DNA from: Podaxis mareebaensis
Lineage: Eukaryota; Basidiomycota; Agaricomycetes; Agaricales; Agaricaceae
DNA: 64,000 bases
Reading direction: 5' to 3'
Assembly (NCBI GenBank): GCA_018524725.1
Contig: JAEUWP010000129.1
Location: forward strand, 1 to 64,000
Position 1 is the first letter of the stretch. The number at the start of each line of letters is the position of its first letter. Positions 34,301 through 48,775 of the stretch are shown piece by piece. Made by a program: the position numbers and the translations under genes. The notes under the pieces are model-generated. The model was not told the DNA's origin and did no database searches. It was given only the letters and a program-made list of their open reading frames with translations.

Positions 34301-36121
34301 TCCGAGCTCAAGTAACGATAGATGCCAAGCGTCAGCTCCAGAAGAAATTGCAAGACGATGAGCTCAAATCCACTACGTCTGCCGCTGCCGAATCTGGTGA
34401 AACTCACGCCTTGGCCCCGCAAATGATTTCGCTAACCACCATGTACTAATAGAGCTCAAGGCGGTCATTGAAACCTACCAACAGAAGGAGCAAAGTTACC
34501 TGGAGCGCCTCGAAGCCACAGAAATCGCAAGAGCAACCGCCGCCCGTGGTGAAGCTTATGGTGAGCCCACGATTTAATAACATACACTAATATCCTAACA
34601 AACGTTTATAGCGCGCCGCACGCTGGAGACCACAGAGAAAGCACTTGCTGATGCCAAAGCCGAGAATAAGGCCATCAAAGAAAAATATCAGGGCGCGGAG
34701 AAGAAGCTGCGATCAATAGAGTCCAAGTTGGAGGAAGAAGGGCGCGAGGCTTCTGACCTCGCCGTAATCCAGAAACGTCTTGAAGAAGAACTCGAAGATG
34801 AACGAGAACAACACCAGAAGGACCTTGCCGAGCGCGACTTTACGATTGACCAGACTCGCAAGAAGTACCAAGGTACAAACACGCCTGCCCTTCATGACAC
34901 AAGTTTTCACTGATGGCCTGTAGCTGAACTTGCTCAGTTGAGCGAGGAATTACAGTCTCAACGAGAGAGCTTGAGTCGGCTTCGTGAAGAGAATCGTAAA
35001 ATCCGATCTGACTTTGATGAACTTCAACTCCGCTACGATGATGAGGTTTATAATAGCGGAGGATGGAAGAAGGAGAAAGAGCGCATGGATACCAAGATCA
35101 AGGACCTTACTAAGGCGTTCGAGGCATCGACACAGGCCCAGACCGAACAACAGGCACAGATTGTCGCGTTGCATCAACAAGTCCGTGAACTACGTGGAGT
35201 GTTGGATGACGCCGAGGCTGAGCGAGCCATGCTCCAAAAGGCACGTCGTGCGCTTCAAGCTGAGTTGGAGACGGTTAGGCTCGACCATGTGGACACCAAC
35301 AAAACGATGACGGATACGGAGTTCCAGAGGTTGCAGCTCAAGAAGCAGGACCTCGAGAGAACATTGGAAGAGCAAGGGGATCGCGTTGAACAAGCGCTGG
35401 ATAGAATGAAGAAGGCCGAGGCTTACGCAACTGAGTGTTTCAACGAGCTTGAAAGGGTGAGGAGGGAAAACGCAGAGCTTGATCGGCAGAACGTAAGTTT
35501 CAGCTCAGATTTGTAGCAAGGAAAAACTCAGTGTTGTGAATATTCCAAAGGCGCAATTGGAAAAGCAGGTCAAGGAGCTCAATGTCCGCATTGTCGATCT
35601 GGAGACTAAATCATACGCCAATTCCCCCCGGCCAACGATTTCTAGGAGTCGGGTGGAGGAGCTTACGAGTCAGCTGAATCAGAACATCCGGGAGAAGAGT
35701 ACGCTCGGTCGATCCGCTGAGAAATTGGCAAAGGACGTCAAGTTCCAGCAATCGGAACTCGAGCGAACACGCGCGAAGTTTGAGGAGGAGAGGAAGGCAT
35801 ATGAAGCTCGTATTCAAGATCTGAGGAAGGCTTTGGATACGGTGGTACGTTACTAAAGCCCCTCCCAAAGCACCCGGTATTGACAAAAAAAAAACACAGC
35901 AAACCAAGGAGCATGAGCTGCAGGCCGCACACCGGCGTGTCACGAGGGAAGCTGGGGATTACAAACAACGAGCACTCAAGTAAGCTTCTCCAACATGTGT
36001 TAGCCAACTTGGGCTGACATTCTACAGTCTCGAAAGGGAGCTCGAACGGTTGCACAACCGACTGGAGAGACCTGCATCATCTGCGATTGGGTCGCCCGCC
36101 AGCTCACCTCGGAAGGGATAG
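28362..36121 (+). CDS. Class II myosin heavy chain
   Basis: A gene with about 15 introns encodes roughly 2,300 residues. The motor domain starts with an SH3-like N-terminus ([15 protein letters not shown]). It then shows the P-loop [11 protein letters not shown] (codons split by an intron at about 28990), switch [11 protein letters not shown], switch [10 protein letters not shown] (about 30065) and the actin-binding/SH region [15 protein letters not shown] and [14 protein letters not shown] lever arm with IQ-like sequence follows ([30 protein letters not shown]). The rest, about 1,450 residues, is a long heptad coiled coil ending [13 protein letters not shown]. This layout defines the conventional myosin that constricts the cytokinetic ring. 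Loop 1 after the P-loop carries a Ser/Thr/Pro-rich insertion of about 50 residues (about 29068-29220). Confidence 0.95.
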
Positions 36122-36319
36122 ATGATTATACATTATATCTACTACACTTCGGCTTATCTCTGGCACCCTGTGCATGTACTCTACTATACCCTACATCATC
36201 CTGTATTTTGGTGCATTGGACTTGCTTGTAGTTATAGGAATGGGAGATAGTGCAACAAACGCGGACAAACAAAACCGAACATTTTCTTTGGCAGTGACGT
36301 CAATTTCAACTTGAGCTTG

Positions 36320-38076
36320 ATGCTACCAACTGCACTCAGACTCGCCCTACGTCCCTTGCGGGAAGCCGTTACGCCCTCTATCCTTCCCCAACCCCCAGAA
36401 CTATTACTATCTCCCCTAAAAGCAGTCAAGAAAGCCCCACGTTCAAAACGCCTCCCGCAGAAGAGCATCCAGAGCAAGAAAAAGGACGAGAAAGACCTGC
36501 GATGGTGGTTGAGCCAGAAACATCCAGAAGTAATATTCCATGTGTGTAAACTCACCCTGTATCTAGATTGGGTGCCTCACACTGCGTTCTTAATAGTCGA
36601 ACGATGAGTCTGTGCGGAAACTACGAGCAGGCGTGCTAGCTCGCGTTCGAAAAGCCGTTTCAAGGTTTGGTTCCTGTTATCGGGTGCGCACCTTCGGAAG
36701 TATCAAGTACGTGTGCCTACACCGATTTGGATTATTGGAAAGTCTAATTGCAGGTCATAAAGATATGGCGCGTCGTCGACCAAGAGCGACATAGATTTGA
36801 TTATCCTTGTGAGTACTTCGCGAATTCCTGACATTGTCAAAGCTGGTTCCTTACCAAGTGCTCCCAGGACCTGACGCGGCCGCGTGGGTTTGATCCTTCA
36901 GACAGAAAACAGCTACCAAGTACGTTGATAACCTCCACTTCTGTCATCGGCTGCTAATGCCATTGCGTAGAAATATATAAGCTCAAGTCCGTCATCACCC
37001 TGGACCTAAATTGTCAAGGCTAACCGCATAGCCACTCAGTATACTTGCCGGCGCTCTGAAGCACGCCGGATTCATCAAAGTCGTTCCAATACCGGCGGCC
37101 GTGCCCATTGGTGCGAGTTCTTTCTCCCTTGTGAGGTCCTAATACCAATTGAAGCACAGTCAAATTCCAGGATCCACATACAAAAATTGAATGCGACATC
37201 AACGTCAACGATCAACCGGGATATTGGAACTCCATCATGCTCAAAAACTATACTAGGCTCTCGCCACACTTGAGAAGGCTGCTGATAGCAATAAAGCGAT
37301 GGGCGAAACCCCTGGGCCTGAATTCGCCCAGTCCGAAGAAGGGAGAGGAGCTATCATTCAGCAGCTACACATTTGCGTTGATGACGGTTGGATTCTTGCA
37401 GGTAAAGTTATGTTCTGCCTTCAAGTCATCCTATGCGCTTACCTATGGACAGAGCCGGGGCCTGTTGCCAAATCTGCAAGAAAATCTTGGGCCGAATGTG
37501 AGGGCGCACCCCTTCTGGAATCGCAAACCACAAGTTCTGTGTGATCTACGGTTCAACAGCCAGACGCAATTAATCCCAATGCCGGGCAACGATGAGATAT
37601 CTACAATAGCACTATTCGCTGATTGGTTCAAGTGTGTCCCTTCATCCCATCTGGCGAGATATGCTAATGCTAACTCGGAGCAGATTTTGGGCAGAGTTTG
37701 ATCCCGCCAGGCAAATGGTTGATATTCGACTGGGTGGGATCATCACACGCGCGCCTTCAGAGGTGGTACCATTAGAAGAAGTCGCGAAAAGGCTTGATAG
37801 TTCCCATATGCCTGAACAGGGGGCTTTCAAGCCTGGAAGTTGTATACATGAACGCGACCTGGCACTACACGATGCAAAGGCACTGCAGAGATGGGAATTC
37901 CACACCATGTGTGTGATAGACCCATTTATCCGAGTGCGGGTAAGTGTGCATACGGATGAGATGGTTCTCTTTCTCACGGAAGCATGCAGAACGTTGCACA
38001 GAGTATTTCAGAGTCGGTGTTTGAGAGATTCCAGGAGGAGTGCAGGCGCGCGGAAGAGGATCTGCGAAAGCGGTAA
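36320..38076 (+). CDS. Non-canonical poly(A) polymerase / terminal uridylyltransferase (Cid1-like)
   Basis: ATG 36320 gives MLPTALRLALRPLREAVTPS, an Arg-rich, acid-free, amphipathic start resembling a mitochondrial presequence. A basic linker follows, then the nucleotidyltransferase domain with FGSIKYGASSTKSDIDLII (about 36695-36805, containing the GS and DxD catalytic pattern). The central domain includes IECDINVND (third carboxylate, about 37185), then RLSPHLRRLLIAIKRWAKPLGL and a PAP-associated-like region (SFSSYTFALMTVGFLQ). The C-terminal part holds WEFHTMCVIDPFIRVR and ends RRAEEDLRKR. Such enzymes add A or U tails to RNA. Nuclear, cytoplasmic or mitochondrial role is unproven. About seven short introns; exact joints near 36,950-37,060 and 37,400 are uncertain. 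Confidence 0.82.
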
Positions 38077-38167
38077 TCCGATCAAGGAGGAAGTGGCTAT
38101 GTAATGATAATACCACCCCAATAATATTACTCACATTACTTTTACTTCTTACTCTCCTACCACCACC

Positions 38168-40419
<2,252 letters not shown>

Positions 40420-40890
40420 GGTATCTTTCGTGTCACTTGTCCGTGCTTCATTCCCTCGCCTTCGGTTCTCAAGGTTTTCATCTCTTGGTTGATGTGATAT
40501 CTTTTGTGTGTTTGGACAATCTACTCTCCCTTTTTTCTCTTCCTTTGGATTGAATTGCGTATTATCACGATCCCAAGTCCAATGTTGTATTACTACGGCT
40601 GGTCCATCCCACGAGTTCTTGTTCTATAAACTCCCTCCACTGCTGTTGACGTTATATCGTGGCAAATGTCGTCGCTATGATTTCTTTGTGTTAGTTTCAT
40701 TAAAAAAAGCCCGCTCTTCGTCGTGTTGGTAGAAATGTATGTATGTACACTGTAGACGTTGATGGCACTGACAATTGCTACATTGACCTTTGGTCATCCA
40801 TTATTCGACACTCGTCTCGCGAGTCGATTACACTGACACCCAAGGGCGAGAAAAGACACAAAAAAATAAATACCTCACGTTCCGCCGAAC
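40420..40890. other. Intergenic region between convergent genes
   Basis: This 470-bp gap holds the 3' untranslated regions of the Ypk-type kinase gene (+) and of the four-TM gene (-). It is T-rich near 40,500-40,560 and has AT-rich words such as AAAAAAATAAA near 40,860. I see no coding sequence. Confidence 0.5.
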
Positions 40891-41830
40891 TCAGTCAAAC
40901 CTCCCATACTGCAAGAAGTCGCTATTCCTAGCCATACCAATCCCAGTGGCGCTCCCGAGCTCTGGACGGTACCGCGAAAGTGGCATTTGCCAGATATGCT
41001 TGTTTCCCCGACTATGCTGAGTTAACGCATAACGGAGTATGCCTAAAGCGATGATGAAGCCTTTCCAGGAGCGACACGACCGTGAGATGGGAGTAAATTT
41101 GATAGGGAAGTGAGGTAACGTACAGGTTACGAACTCCACCCAGATGAATCCTTTGAGGACTTGGACATCCTTACACCACGCACGTTCATCTGGGAAATCT
41201 TTGCATACTCAATGCTTAGCTCGTTCAGGAAACACCGAATAATTTACCAGCTGGGATAGAATCACAATGGAAAGGGACATGTTGCCAGCGTGATGTCGAG
41301 AACGCGTTGAAGGCTAGGATATAGCAAGTCGTTAGTATCGTCAACCTCCAGCATTTGCACGAAGAATACACGTACAGAGCCAAAAGAGGCTCAGAACCCC
41401 GAAGATTCCTATTTCCATGTGTGCTCTGCCCGTGTAGGCATTATAAAGAGACAGGTCTGCAGTCAATCTTTGACATGAAAGACGGATTCTTGAAGTTGTT
41501 GGAGAGTCCAAGAGAGAATAGAAGCACTGACAAGAAGACGAGCAGTACTAGAGTTGCGATGGATAGACCAAGGGGGAATAAATCAGCGACAACTATAAAG
41601 TATGTATTTAGCTCGTTATGTGTGTACTGAGTCAGCGCGCCGATAAATACGTACAGAAGAAATCTTGGAATTTATTCACTCGCGCGGCGAGAGCAAGAAC
41701 AACGACGTTAATCAAGAAAAGAAATACTAGCACAAAAAGAAGTTCGTTAGCTGAGGATTAGACGGCCACGGTCGCTTACGATCGTACCTTGGGCAGCAAG
41801 CTTTTTCTTGCCCGCAGGAGAAAGCGTCAT
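40891..41830 (-). CDS. MARVEL-like four-transmembrane protein
   Basis: This gene was assembled on the minus strand from ATG 41830 (MTLSPAGKKKLAAQ). Exons are joined at short introns, giving VFLFLINVVVLALAARVNKF (TM1), FIVVADLFPLGLSIATLVLL (TM2/3 region), AEHTWKIGIFGVLSLFWLC (TM3), an extracellular loop containing HCDSIPA and WCKDVQVLKGF, then FIIALGILRYALTQHSRGNK (TM4) and a tail ending QYGRFD. Paired cysteines in the loop and a basic/hydrophilic tail fit fungal MARVEL-type membrane proteins. The substrate or partner is unknown. About seven introns; two joints (near 41,480 and 41,240) are approximate. Confidence 0.7.
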
Positions 41831-42178
41831 GTCCAAACGAAAGAGAACGATAAGATAAAAAGAAGGGAAAATCTAACGTATATGCTTGTAGAGAAAAGGA
41901 ATGCGAGAAAGGAGCTTCAACCTTTCCTCTCCCACAGTTGTATAACGTAGATTGCATCAGTGAACTTGACGACGACACTTGAGTACAAGTAAATCAGACA
42001 GATGCAAGATCATCCATCAAAGCTTAGGGCGTTCCCTGCTGTTCCCTGTCTGTACTATCAGCTAGTACCAAGGATTACAATCACTGTTAGAGCACTACCT
42101 CAGGCCTCGAGAAGCTGCTTTGCGTTGCGGCAACTTGCTAAGGTTCAAAAAAAGAGAAACTTCTAACAACCAGCAGAT

Positions 42179-42266
42179 GCATTAAGGGGGAATCGAACCC
42201 CCGGCGGGTCGAGCTCGGTTGAACCCAGAATGGCAACGACCCAGGTTACCACTACCCCATTAATGC
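42179..42266 (-). tRNA. tRNA-Gly (anticodon GCC) with an intron of about 18 nt
   Basis: On the minus strand, 88 nt fold as a tRNA. The acceptor stem is GCATTAA/TTAATGC (7 bp), the D arm GGGT-AGTGGTA-ACCT, and the anticodon stem GGTCG/CGACC with loop TTGCCA...T. The T arm is GGGGG-TTCGATT-CCCCC. An insert of about 18 nt (starting TTCTGGG and ending CGAGC) follows position 37, the normal place for tRNA introns. Removing it leaves 70 nt. The A and B box promoters (TGGGGTAGTGG-like and GGTTCGATTCC) are internal. It is divergent from the next gene, whose ATG is 94 bp away. Confidence 0.95.
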
Positions 42267-42359
42267 CCGTTGGTTAATGCGCCTTGGTTTTACCTTTTGG
42301 TACCCGCTCCAAACGCATCCCGTCATAGATATCAGACCGTCAGCGTCCGTATTTACAGC

Positions 42360-43578
42360 ATGGACTCGAACAACGATGACTGCCTCGACCACTTCATTTC
42401 TGGAACGCCTACAGGACAATCCAGCACTGCCAGCTTGAACGAGCATCTATCTTATCCCTCGCTAGACTTTGAAGAACAGCTCACAAAAGCCGAGTCATCA
42501 TCACAGTCCCAGCGACCTCAGCTCTGTAAAGATCGCATTTATGTTGGGAATCTACACCCATCTGTAGACGAGTAAGTCTAGTCAAGTACCCTCCAACAAC
42601 TAACATTTATACGTGCGCCAGGTACACGCTCGTCCAAGTCTTTACAAAATTCGGCAAAATCACAAACGTTGACTTTCTCTTCCACAAGTCTGGTCCTCTG
42701 AAAGGCAAACCGCGCGGTTATGCATTCATCAAATATGCAGATGAAACCGTGAGTCTCAATCCCTGCTCTCGTCAAAGAACTCCATCGCTCATCCCGGGTT
42801 ACTTTTCCGGTTTCGCCTTGCAAAACGGCTCCATATTACCACCATGTCATCATGTCCCTCTATCCATGTTGCGTGGTACAGTTGCCTGGGATGGGTCTTT
42901 GGAAGACAAAGACTATATACCTCTTGAACGCATTTATGAGTAAATGCTGACGCGGCATATTTGATAGGATGCGCAGAAAGCAATGTCAATGGCTCATGAC
43001 AAGCTTTTGCGAGGCCGGAAGATCGTCGTCACATATGCTCACCAAGCTCCCCTGGATTCTGCCGGAGGCACTGGAGGCAAGGGAAGAAGGGCGATGATGG
43101 AGATTGGGCGACCAACGACACTCAGTCTACTCAAGAGCGGATCAATATCCAGACCTATTGGGTACGTGGTACTCTTGTCTGTTCTCACCTCGTCCTCTTA
43201 AGTCTTGTGCGCAGAACGGCGGCTAAAATAGCCAAAATGGAGGCCAAGCTACGCCAACTGGAGAACACTAAGGAGACGACACCGAATCCTGCTCCCCTTC
43301 ACCCCTCACTTCCTCCCAAGCCCCAAGCATCCCCTTTGGATTCGCAGGCCAATCCAAGCCTGCAGCGAACTGCCAAGTCTAACGTTGCTCCAGCGGTTAA
43401 GGATACTCCACCCCCCTCACTTCTGAAGTTCGCTTCATCTCCCTTAACATCGCCTCCGCCTACCTCGTCAACCGCAACTTCGAAACCAAGCAAACCAAAG
43501 CCGAAGCTGCTTGGCGTCAAGATCAAACCGAAGGAGAAGGATAAGGCAGCCTCAGAAGCTCCCCCACAGACTGACTGA
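42360..43578 (+). CDS. RRM protein, RBM18-like probable RNA-binding protein
   Basis: There are five exons, starting MDSNNDDCLDHFISGTPTGQ. A single RRM spans the first three introns. RNP2 is DRIYVGNLHPSVDE, split from YTLVQVFTKFGKITNVDFLF, and the RNP1-like GKPRGYAFIKYADE is split by a 218-nt intron from DAQKAMSMAHDKLLRGRKIVV. A basic linker (GGKGRRAMMEIGRP) and a KIAKMEAKLRQLE helix follow, then a Pro/Ser/Lys-rich tail (PKLLGVKIKPKEKDKA). This single N-terminal RRM with a following helix matches the RBM18 family, whose role is poorly known. The end is TGA 43576-43578; the next gene converges on it. Confidence 0.85.
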
Positions 43579-43748
43579 TTGATGATTCGCACTGTAGCAT
43601 CTTGCATAATACATTAATCTTCGATTCTCGATATACCACCATCATAGTGGGACTGAATCCGGTGTTTCGTGATGCATGTCATATTCGTAGTTGTATGGAC
43701 ACACGAAAGCATGATGAAGAAAAGAAAACATCGATCCCAGACAACAAA

Positions 43749-44544
<796 letters not shown>

Positions 44545-46078
44545 TTTTGAAGAGTCTTGACGGTCTTGACGAAACTTGGACAAGCCAATGCAAGTATCCA
44601 CCAGATACCCAAACAAGGTTCCGTGCCGCACTCGGCATCTCTCACTTGTACAGTTCTTCGGCGATACCCGCGTTCCCACGGCGTGATGAGATCCAGGAAC
44701 TGCTTGAATCTGCCAGTCTTCAGATCTTCAGACCAGACAGCATGGTACTTCCAATTTTCATATGCTGCTTCACCTGACCATTGGCGCATTCTGCTCGTGG
44801 GGGCTACTGATTTGTAAGTCCGTGTAAGCCGATTTCCAATCCTCTAGGAAGTTTGGGTTACGACATTGAGATCTCATCTTTATTCAGAAGACTGTCACAG
44901 ATTTGTTGTCAATCCATCCCTCAGCCCTCTGCCTGGAATGTAACCATATATTTAGCGACCCACAGGGAGCGAATGGAACGCATTGAAAAAGGACCCGAGT
45001 GAAAGTGTACGGGCTGTCTCCATCCCTAGAAGCATGAGCGCGCGACAAATTGCGAAGGTAGCAAAGTACTATCTATATGCCATCAAGAACCCGTCAAATG
45101 TCGTGCACGTTTTTCTCTCCTAAGCGTTCCCCTCGGCGGTAACATTCTAGTGGGTGCAAGTCTAGGCACCTCCCGCGCCCTTCAACTTTCCTAAGCGAAA
45201 TGGGGTGTGAAAACCCGCCTCTGGGCCTCCCTTATCTAGCTAACCCCCCTCCCAGGCCTCTCCCTATTGAGACACAGGCACAATTGCCGTCAAGTCCGAT
45301 GCCCACTCTTGCCCCCAAAACTGTGATCTCCAGTCGTCCGCTTTGAACCACCTGGTATTGTCTGGTATTATTCGTCGGCCATCCTAGCAACCTTGGCGTT
45401 TATCCGGCATCTCTGAAAGAAGGCGTCAAAGATGATTCGAACCTTGGAGTGGAGTCACGCACCGGGGAAAAGCTTATGCCAACTATATTGCATTCTCTCC
45501 TTTTAAAGGTAACCGCAGCCTAGGCGTTGGGTCGACAGTGACGGCCGGAACATCAGATGTCTTGGAAAGAAGTACTCAGATGACCACACCATGATGGGTC
45601 TAGCTGATATGTCCAGAGAATACCAATCAGCTGATTCCAAAGGTGAGAACGGGCCTGTCCTGTCCTCCGCGAACTCACTTATTACGGTCATTGCTAGAAT
45701 TAGCCGCCGTTATCGATTCTTGAACGCTGTCTATGCATTCGCTAAAGCTGACGCGATGTTGATACCAATCAACATGTGTGTTGTGGTTGCATGACAGACA
45801 ACCAGCCGATCGACAATGGCTACGACTACTGCAGTCCTTTGGACGTTGAAATGAATGAAGGGGACGGTAACCAATGGGGTGAGCGAAGTTGCTAATCTCG
45901 CCATGATAATGCACCTTCTGACATCACGTGTAGTCCCATACCCCTGTTTGTCAGGCCATTCGAGGATGATCCTCTGGAAAAGAATTGTTCCATGATACTG
46001 GCTATATAAGTCTGGTCTTAAGATGGAGATGATCTCGTCTCTTTCTCTTAATTGCACCATCACCCATTGTCCTGAGCA
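44545..46078. other. Intergenic region upstream of uL14 and of the catalase gene
   Basis: These 1.5 kb separate two divergent genes. I find no ORF with recognisable content; short open frames here have no consistent splice pattern. The right end holds the catalase promoter. A C-rich tract lies at about 45,130-45,270. Confidence 0.5.
46003..46009 (+). promoter_or_regulatory. TATA box of the catalase gene
   Basis: TATATAA stands 70 bp upstream of the catalase ATG at 46079, within usual fungal TATA-to-start distances. Confidence 0.6.
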
Positions 46079-48127
46079 ATGCCTTCCAAAGCTGTGTTCG
46101 AAAACAAGGACGGTGCTGTCTACACCACCTCCAACGGCGCACCCGTAAATGAGCCTTACGCGGCTCAGAGGGCTGGTTTACACGGGCCCCTCCTTCTCCA
46201 AGGCTTGTCCCCTTCATTAACGCCCGTTGATCCCCCATCCTGATCGATGAATAGACTTCCACCATATTGACCTTCTCGCACACTTCGACCGTGAGCGTAT
46301 CCCAGAGCGTGTCGTAAGTCTCATCGTGCCACGAATAATGAGCCACAATCAATCCTCTTGTACAGGTCCACGCCAAGGGTGCTGGCGCTCACGGTTACTT
46401 CGAGGTCACTCACGACATAAGCGACATCACCTCTCAGTCCCTCTTCCAAGGTGTTGGCAAGAAGGTTCGCGTTACTGCTCGTTTCTCCACCGTCGGCGGT
46501 GAATCCGGCTCTGCCGATACTGCTCGTGACCCTCGCGGTTTTGCTGTCAAGCTCAGGACCGAGGAAGGTAACTGGGATTGGGTCTTCAACAACACTCCCA
46601 TCTTCTTCATCCGTGACCCTACCAAGTTCCCGCATTTCATCCACACCCAGAAGAGGGACCCTCAGACCCACCTTAAGGATCCTGACATGTTCTGGGTACG
46701 TCGTCTTACCGTAACATCTTCGTGACAGTTGATTGAACCCTGTTCTTTTTCAATCAGGACTATCTCTCTCAAAACCCCGAATCCATCCACCAGATGATGA
46801 TTCTCTTCTCCGATCGAGGAACTCCTGATGGTTACTACAAGCAACATGGTTACTCTGGCCACACCTTCAAATGGTGCAAGGATGACGGTTCCTTCACCTA
46901 CGTCCAAGTCCACTGCCGCGCTGATGGTGGCTTCAAGGTTAGCCCGAACCCTGTCATTGATACTCCATCTGACTCGGTGTCGAAATATCTATAGACTCTT
47001 GATAACGAGACTGCAACCCGCCTCGCTGGAGAGAACGCGGACTATGGTACTGAACAGCTCTTCGAAGCAATCGAGTCCGGCAACTACCCCTCCTGGACAG
47101 TCTACATCGTGAGTCTTAGCCGACTATCCAGTCATATCTCCGCGATTTACTCATGAACTCGAAACAGCAAACCATGACTCCGGAGCAAGCAGAGAATTTC
47201 CGCTACAACATTCTTGATCTTACTAAGGTCTGGCCGCACAAGGAATTCCCTCTTCGCCCCATTGGAAAACTCGTTCTCAACGAGAACCCTCAAAACTATT
47301 TTGCCGAGATCGAGCAGGTGAATTATTATTTTTAGACCATCAGATTCCCCAGGACACGATTCTGATTATCTTTCATCCCGTTAATAGGTCGCCTTCGCCC
47401 CCTCTCACCTTGTGCCCTACATCGAGCCCTCCGCCGATCCCGTTCTTCAATCTCGCCTTTTCTCATATCCTGATACCCACCGCCACCGCCTGGGAGCTAA
47501 CTACCACCAACTTCCCGTGAACGCACCCATTGTGCCCGTGGCTAACTTCCAGCGCGATGGTCCTATGGCATTCGTCAACCAGGGCAACAGGCCTAACTAC
47601 CAGAGCAGCATCCAGCCTTTGACCTACGCGGGTAGGAAAGGCCACATCGATGCTAGTGTCCGTGATCGCGAGCGTGACGTTAAGCACGAGAACTTCATTA
47701 ACGGCGCTTGGAGAGACTTAAGCGAGATTACCGAACGTGAGTATGATTAATTAACCATTCAATCTCGCTGATCTGCTTAATTGTACCTAGTCGACTTCGA
47801 GCAACCTCGTGCTCTTTGGCTTAAGGTCTGGGGTGACAAGGAGCGTGATACCTATGTCAAGAACGTCGCTGGTCACTTCGGCAAGGTCAAGAGTCCCGAG
47901 GTCAAGGCTAGGCAATGTAAGTCGAAAATTTCCCAATTTGGTTCTATTGACAGATGCGCTAATAATTCGTCTCAGTGTCCGTCTGGGCTGCTGTTGATCA
48001 GGGCCTCTCTGACCGCATCGCGGCTGCCATTGGCCACCCACCTGTGAAACCTCTTGCCGTTAAGCCTGCCTCTGAAGCTTTGAGGTTCAGGCACAACATT
48101 GGTGCCGCTTCCAAGCTGCGTCTCTGA
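46079..48127 (+). CDS. Catalase (small-subunit type, monofunctional heme)
   Basis: The product of about 510 residues starts [20 protein letters not shown]. The active-site segment [20 protein letters not shown] holds the distal His. [20 protein letters not shown] and [20 protein letters not shown] carry further heme-pocket residues, including the conserved Asn. The proximal Tyr is in [14 protein letters not shown] (about 47460), and NADPH-site-type residues follow. It lacks the C-terminal flavodoxin-like domain of large catalases and ends AASKLRL, without a classical peroxisomal SKL. It degrades hydrogen peroxide. There are about eight introns. The first (46203-46254) begins GC, giving LLLQ|DFHHID in frame. 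Confidence 0.95.
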
Positions 48128-48775
48128 GGGATTTATACATGTAGTTCAATTTTTTCACAAATGACTGTATAAGTATAACTAAACATTTGTATACACGTAA
48201 CAATGGATCTTATGTGAAGGACGCCGTTGCCGACCGAATGAATAATCGTGGGGTTTTGCTGCTTAGATCATTAGTGCAGAATGAACCAAGGGATTGTTTC
48301 TATTTTTGTATTGTGGTTAAGAAGTTAAGGCTGAAACCATCTAACTTGAAGGCCTCAACAATGGACATGAGACGAGATGTTCGGACTTTGGTGAAGCCAC
48401 GAAACAGAGATGGAGACTGGAATGCGCAGGCATTGCTGATTGTAACTTAGCACCTATGACATGTCACACTTCGGGTACCAGACATCACACATCCGACTCG
48501 CCAGCAGTGACGCCACTGACTAAGTTCCAAACTCTCGCGTTTAGTCCTAGCAAGCTCGGTGTTGACCTGGCTGCCACGATTTCTATTATCGCTTTATGCT
48601 TGCGGCTAGGCTCCCTCCGATTACCGCAATATCTTGCTTTCTCGCATACAATATTCTGGGCAGGCCGGTTGATCTAGAATCAACTTCCATCTTGCGCAGT
48701 TACAAGGAGCACAACTCGGGAAATCATGATCTCTTAGCTGATGAAAAAAACTGAGAATGGCTTATATATCAGAAA
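48128..48775. other. Intergenic region after the catalase gene
   Basis: It holds the catalase 3' UTR and the presumed promoter of the next gene. A TATA-like CTTATATATC lies at 48761-48770, only a few bases before the annotated ATG at 48776. No coding sequence is recognised. Confidence 0.45.
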
